Below, piece by piece: positions 60,619 through 64,000 of a DNA stretch of 64,000 nt (within the stretch, counting starts at the first letter, position 1; the number at the start of each line of letters is the position of its first letter). The position numbers were made by a program, and so were the translations under genes. This DNA is from Muribaculum sp. An289 (GTDB taxonomy: Bacteria; Bacteroidota; Bacteroidia; Bacteroidales; UBA932): the NCBI RefSeq assembly GCF_002159555.1, contig NZ_NFIV01000005.1:62001-126000 (forward strand), read 5' to 3'. Under the pieces are notes generated by a model. That model was not told the origin of the DNA. It saw only the letters and a list, made by a program, of their open reading frames with translations, and did not search any database.

Positions 60619-60666
60619 ATCCTTGTTCAGAGCGGCATCCACGTGGACTTCGCTGGGAACAAGGAT
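60619..60666. repeat. 48-bp imperfect palindrome
   Basis: ATCCTTGTTC (60619-60628) pairs perfectly with GAACAAGGAT (60657-60666). Inside, AGCG pairs with CGCT and CCAcgTGG caps the structure. TTTT follows on the plus strand, so it could act as a terminator, but the nearest upstream stop is 120 bases away. Confidence 0.65.
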
Positions 60667-60954
60667 TTTTGATAGGTTTCCGGTGGCCCGAAAAACAACA
60701 TCTCTGCCTAAAGAATGGCAGGAAGAGGGATGGAAGCGGAATGAGGAGGAAAAATAGGAATTTGTCGTGTCATTTTCCACCCCACAGCCATCAGGCTTCT
60801 TCTGTAATTATCAATAACTTGTAAAAATACAGGGTGGCTGTCGGGTTCGTTCCGTCCTGAAAAAAGTTTACCTGTCCTGAAAAGGTTGTAATTACCTTAT
60901 GGCTTTATGTAGTTGACGGCTTCCCCGTCAGTCATCCCGTCTGCCCACCCAGTC

Positions 60955-61093
60955 GGTGCATGATAATTTTGAATATATTGATAATCAAGTGATTAGTAAA
61001 ATAGATGCACATTTCGGCTGTTTTAAACTTTCGGAATGTGCACTTGAATTTTTAACGTATTGATATTCAACTCGTTGCAAGACTATTTGCACC
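60955..61093 (+). repeat. 139-bp nested-palindrome element, copy B
   Basis: The outer ends are GGTGCA (60955-60960) and TGCACC (61088-61093). Central arms TGCACATT (61006-61013) and AATGTGCA (61035-61042) enclose GTTT-t-AAAC. Same 139-bp length as copy A at 32062, with TTGATAATCA and TTGATATTCAA at the same places. A REP-like palindrome follows within about 25 bases, as also near copy A. The rest of the gap 60670-60950 shows nothing I can assign. Confidence 0.75.
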
Positions 61094-61117
61094 CGTACTT
61101 CCGCTACATTCACTTAA

Positions 61118-61162
61118 CCGGAAAGCGAACCAGTTTACCACGAATCTGTGGCACTTTCCTGG
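61118..61162. repeat. REP-like palindrome 6 (plus a half copy at 61211-61224)
   Basis: CCGGAAAGCGAACC at the left and GGCACTTTCCTGG at the right, one or two mismatches from the family consensus. The half copy CTGGGAAAGTGAAC begins at 61211 without a matching second arm. Confidence 0.7.
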
Positions 61163-61307
61163 GCTACATTCCAATACAATGGCCACACATGCCACCCTAT
61201 CAGTAACACGCTGGGAAAGTGAACTATGTTCATGGCAACTATCGTGACGGTTATGCAGCCGCTCCTCGGAGTTTTATTCCAATCCGAATAAGAATTGTGG
61301 TGAAATC

Positions 61308-62102
61308 CTATGACAGTTTCAGCGTGAGCGCGACGAAGTCTTCCACTCCGAGCCTTTCCGGACGGAGTTCGAATACCGGGTCTGACGTGAAAGCGGCTGT
61401 TTCTTCCTGGTTCCATCCTTCCCGGGCGGCCTTTGCGGCAATCAGGGGTTTCAGCGAGTTGCGCATTGTCTTGCGCCTTTGTCCGAAGGCCGTTTTAACG
61501 ATGTTCCGGAAAAGTTTTTCATCGCAGCCGAGCGAAGTGCGACTGTTTCTTGTCAGGCGGATTACCGAAGATTTTACTTTCGGAGGCGGGTTGAAAGCAC
61601 CTTCCCCTACGGTGAAGAGGTATTCGATATCATACCATGCCTGGAGGAAGACCGACAGGATGCCGTATGTCTTTGTCCCCGGTTTTTCCGCAATCCTTTC
61701 AGCCACTTCTTTCTGTATCATGCAGACCACCAGAGGCACCGAGTCCTTGTATTCGAGAATTTTGAAAAATATCTGGGAAGAGATATTGTAGGGAAAATTT
61801 CCGATTACGCTGAATTTTCCCGGGAAAATGTCTTCCATCTTCAACCTGAGAAAATCCCCCTCTATCAGCCTGCCGTCCGCCTGCGGGAAATGCCCTAAAA
61901 GATAATCCACGGACTCCTTGTCGATTTCAATCATTTTCAGATTTATATCGGTCCTTTCGAGCAGGTACTGTGTGAGTACGCCCGTTCCCGGCCCGACTTC
62001 AAGGACATCGCCCGTCGCCGTCAACGATTCCGCGATGTTGCGCGCAATCCCAAGGTCGGTAAGAAAATGCTGTCCCAATGCTTTTTTTGCCCTGACTTCC
62101 AT
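61308..62102 (-). CDS. rsmA: 16S rRNA dimethyladenosine transferase KsgA (RsmA)
   Basis: Dimethylates A1518 and A1519 (E. coli numbering) of 16S rRNA late in 30S assembly. It has 264 residues, normal. Seen: KKALGQHFLTDLGIARNI at the N-terminus, SAM motif VLEVGPGTGVLTQYLLE (about 33-49), acidic loop EIDKESVDYL, catalytic NFPYNISSQIFFKIL (about 103-117), and PPPKVKSSVIRL. The stop lies beside the repeat-rich gap; the next minus-strand gene upstream starts 76 bp away. Confidence 0.96.
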   Translation of the reverse strand: MEVRAKKALGQHFLTDLGIARNIAESLTATGDVLEVGPGTGVLTQYLLERTDINLKMIEIDKESVDYLLGHFPQADGRLIEGDFLRLKMEDIFPGKFSVIGNFPYNISSQIFFKILEYKDSVPLVVCMIQKEVAERIAEKPGTKTYGILSVFLQAWYDIEYLFTVGEGAFNPPPKVKSSVIRLTRNSRTSLGCDEKLFRNIVKTAFGQRRKTMRNSLKPLIAAKAAREGWNQEETAAFTSDPVFELRPERLGVEDFVALTLKLS

Positions 62103-62178
62103 TGTCGAAAATTTTTCCCGATGACAAAAATAGGAAGTTATTTTGATTTTCCGTCATACCCATACATGGCATGGCCAA

Positions 62179-62550
62179 TCATTTTGGCAATTGGTGGAGT
62201 TCGACTGGTGGGATAAGAGCTCCTGTACATTCTATGCGTAAGTTTCTTTTTGTTTCTGTATTATTTTCGCTGACCGATACAAAAATGTCATTGCCTTTTT
62301 TCTCAATTTTAAACCAGTCCCCGATAATGTAGTCATTAAATTTTCCGTTTTCATGGGCAAAAAAAGTACTGTCATCAGTTATCGCAGTCGAAAGATAAAA
62401 TAGGATTTCTTTCTTTTCGTCCAATTCAAATAAGGCAGTTTGCTCTTGGTAGTCCACAGTTATGTCATATTTTTTAAATGAATACCATTTATCCATTATA
62501 CATCCGGAAAGCAGAACGCATAAGGAAATAAAAACCAATGCTCGTTTCAT
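62179..62550 (-). CDS. Small lipoprotein after a C10 peptidase gene, possible inhibitor
   Basis: The product has 123 residues. Lipoprotein signal MKRALVFISLCVLLSGC (Cys17), then about 105 residues of beta-rich, charged sequence (KKYDITVDYQEQTALFELD, EILFYLSTAITDD, WFKIEKKGNDIFVSVSEN). No known domain is recognised. It starts 24 bp after the stop of the C10 peptidase gene on the same strand. In Bacteroides and Streptococcus, C10 peptidases are encoded beside small propeptide-like (Spi-type) inhibitors of similar size, which makes an inhibitor or immunity role plausible. This is inference from position; the sequence alone does not show it. Confidence 0.6.
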   Translation of the reverse strand: MKRALVFISLCVLLSGCIMDKWYSFKKYDITVDYQEQTALFELDEKKEILFYLSTAITDDSTFFAHENGKFNDYIIGDWFKIEKKGNDIFVSVSENNTETKRNLRIECTGALIPPVELHQLPK

Positions 62551-62574
62551 TTTGTTAGATTATTAATTAGATTA

Positions 62575-63927
62575 TTAAAGTGAGTACGTAATTGGCCTGT
62601 AGTGCCAAACATAATTGCCTGGGTTATAATTGTCTGATGGAGCGGTGTCAATTTCGTCTTCGTCTATACGTTCCGATGTATCAAAGATACCTTGAATATA
62701 ATAACCGTCTGACGTACCATTCCATCCCCAGTTGCAGTGGAACATCTTTTGTTGCTCTTTCAGTTTGCCGGTCGATGCGTAGTAGATGTTTCTGACGAAA
62801 AGCCCGTCAATCACCCATGAATGTCCGTTAAATCTGGCATCCCATGCGCCGATATAAACAGGAAGTCCTCGGTTTATTTGATTTATTACTTGTTCTTTAG
62901 TTCTTTTATTAAAGTTAATATACTTGTGTACATTTTTGTAGCCGTAATTCTTGAATGTGCGCTTAGCGCCATCATCATATCCGTATGACCCTTTTTTCCT
63001 GTATCTGATCCGGCAGTTTTCACGTTTGCCTACTTCTTTGGAAAAAGCTGACACGAGTTTTTGTGCTTCCGGGCTTCCTTTATAGTTGATATCCCTGTAA
63101 TTATATACGGTCTTCATCAAGTCCCAGTCATAGGGGTGCCCGTCAAAACTGTCCTTTGGGGCGATTTCGTTGTATGCCAGTATCTGTGCGGTCGCTATGG
63201 CCACGCAACCGGCAGGAATGTCCGGATTGTTTAGAAAATCGTTGAATGGTGATCGTTGCATCCATTTAGTTTCAAGGAAAGGACCTACTTTGCTGACCAC
63301 GACCGTGTCATAAAGCCGTGTATGTTGCTCATTGCCGCCGTCTTCTTCTTCATCGTCCGGAAGTTTTATGGTAAGGTCTCCCGAATATATCTTTGAAAGA
63401 ATGGCGGCCGGGACGAATATTTTTCCCATGTCGTTGAAATACGGATCGTCCGTAATGTAATCCACAGGCTCGTCTATAGGTGAAATGCTTTGCAGGTATT
63501 CATCCGCAGCCATAAAGTCTTCTGGGGAAATCTGCCCTGCCTCGGTAACGCAGAATACAGGGTTTGCGGCGGAAGTCATGGCCGAGAGGACGGCATAGCC
63601 GTTATTATCTTTGAAATTTACTATGTATAATACAGTATCGGTAAGTCCCCCGGTAACAGGAGTTGCTCCGGCTTTGGTTATAGCTAATTCTTCTTTTGTT
63701 AGTACCTCCACGTTGTCCTTGTCATATTCAGGGGCTCCGGATTTTGTGACTCCATACAGGTCTTGGAGTAGCCTGTCCAAGTAATTTAGGGCTTCAGCTT
63801 TGGTTATTGTGCCGATGGAGTTGTTTTCTGTGGTTTTTTCCACAGGGTTTTCCATTGTTGTCTCTTTCATGCAAGAGACAGCAGTAATGGCAAAGCCTAC
63901 CATTAAAATGGATGTTAATCTGTTCAT
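62575..63927 (-). CDS. C10 (streptopain-type) cysteine peptidase lipoprotein
   Basis: The product has 450 residues. Lipobox AVSC (Cys19); N-terminal propeptide (about 35-200: TKAEALNYLDRLL..., YIVNFKDNNGYAVLSA, AADEYLQSI) as in streptopain/SpeB zymogens. The catalytic domain has nucleophile Cys241 in IPAGCVAIATAQILAY, His369 in FNGHSWVIDG and CNWGWNGTSDGYY (398-410). SpeB-like enzymes are made as zymogens and cleave host or neighbouring proteins; members in B. fragilis are surface or secreted. A lipid anchor suggests retention on the envelope. The small lipoprotein gene follows directly. The acidic insert DDEEEDGGNEQH (about 191-202) marks the pro/mature junction region. Confidence 0.85.
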   Translation of the reverse strand: MNRLTSILMVGFAITAVSCMKETTMENPVEKTTENNSIGTITKAEALNYLDRLLQDLYGVTKSGAPEYDKDNVEVLTKEELAITKAGATPVTGGLTDTVLYIVNFKDNNGYAVLSAMTSAANPVFCVTEAGQISPEDFMAADEYLQSISPIDEPVDYITDDPYFNDMGKIFVPAAILSKIYSGDLTIKLPDDEEEDGGNEQHTRLYDTVVVSKVGPFLETKWMQRSPFNDFLNNPDIPAGCVAIATAQILAYNEIAPKDSFDGHPYDWDLMKTVYNYRDINYKGSPEAQKLVSAFSKEVGKRENCRIRYRKKGSYGYDDGAKRTFKNYGYKNVHKYINFNKRTKEQVINQINRGLPVYIGAWDARFNGHSWVIDGLFVRNIYYASTGKLKEQQKMFHCNWGWNGTSDGYYIQGIFDTSERIDEDEIDTAPSDNYNPGNYVWHYRPITYSL

Positions 63928-64000
63928 CGCGTTGGGATTTTAATTGGTAAAATGTAACTCTTCCGCTTGCTTTTCGATAACGCCAGGGCAAGTGCATGAA

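Noticed and set aside
60606-60824. 72-codon frame after the RhuM gene
   Set aside because: It reads through the 48-bp palindrome, has an atypical Arg/His/Trp-rich composition and no start context. I see no support.
1-64000. tRNA, rRNA and CRISPR arrays
   Set aside because: No cloverleaf with a GTTCGA-type T-loop and acceptor pairing, no rRNA stretch and no regularly spaced repeats with unique spacers were seen by eye; the short tandem arrays have no spacers.

Overview
This 64 kb window is chromosomal DNA of a member of the Bacteroidales; the genus cannot be fixed from the sequence alone. Grounds for this: coding is dense and of intermediate G+C, many genes carry the Bacteroidetes-type -7 box TAnnTTTG upstream, lipoprotein signal peptides are frequent, and typical families are present (BACON lipoproteins, a TonB receptor, a fimbrillin-like protein, a C10 peptidase, membrane-tethered TPR regulators, a B-type fumarate reductase). 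No rRNA, tRNA, CRISPR array or transposase gene was found.

Layout. 1-5.7 kb (minus strand): an envelope and housekeeping run of ruvB, coaX, an outer-membrane barrel, a TPR protein, lptC and ppiD (cut by the left edge). 6-12 kb (plus): mfd, then the fumarate reductase flavoprotein and iron-sulfur subunits, closed by a strong UUCG-loop terminator. 12.2-16.2 kb: an accessory island bracketed by two same-orientation copies of a 192-bp nested palindromic element. It holds an AAA/DUF4143 ATPase, a WYL regulator and debris of at least two more ATPase-type genes. 16.2-31.4 kb: a cell-surface region with an M64 peptidase, a HAF-repeat lipoprotein, a TPR-AraC regulator beside a TonB receptor and beta-helix lipoprotein, then a TPR-LuxR-type regulator beside Ig-like, BACON and fimbrillin-like lipoproteins. 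31.5-39.4 kb: an SMR exporter, a repeat-packed gap, ychF, a phosphatase-family protein, galK, menA, menG, and an NfeD/SPFH pair. 39.5-44.4 kb: two more DUF4143 ATPases around a BlaI/BlaR1 pair. 44.5-54.6 kb: a tiny ORF, galM, thyA, folA, a YfhO-like membrane protein, a glycosyltransferase, mutS and a SIMPL protein. 54.6-64 kb: a second TPR-AraC regulator with a surface lipoprotein, a DNA alkylation repair protein, a RhuM protein, another repeat-packed gap, ksgA, and a C10 peptidase with a small lipoprotein.

The most unusual content is the non-coding repeat landscape. There are three copies of a 192-bp element (12199, 16009 and 42823) with near-perfect terminal inverted repeats and a nested central hairpin. 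Two copies of a different 139-bp element (32062 and 60955) share that overall plan. There are six full copies and one half copy of a roughly 45-bp REP-like palindrome, plus tandem repeats directly upstream of ATPase genes. These elements cluster around the AAA/DUF4143 and RhuM genes, which suggests a family of non-autonomous mobile elements linked to accessory gene gain and loss.

A second theme is three membrane-tethered TPR regulators, each next to a set of secreted or surface proteins. They look like separate sense-and-display modules.
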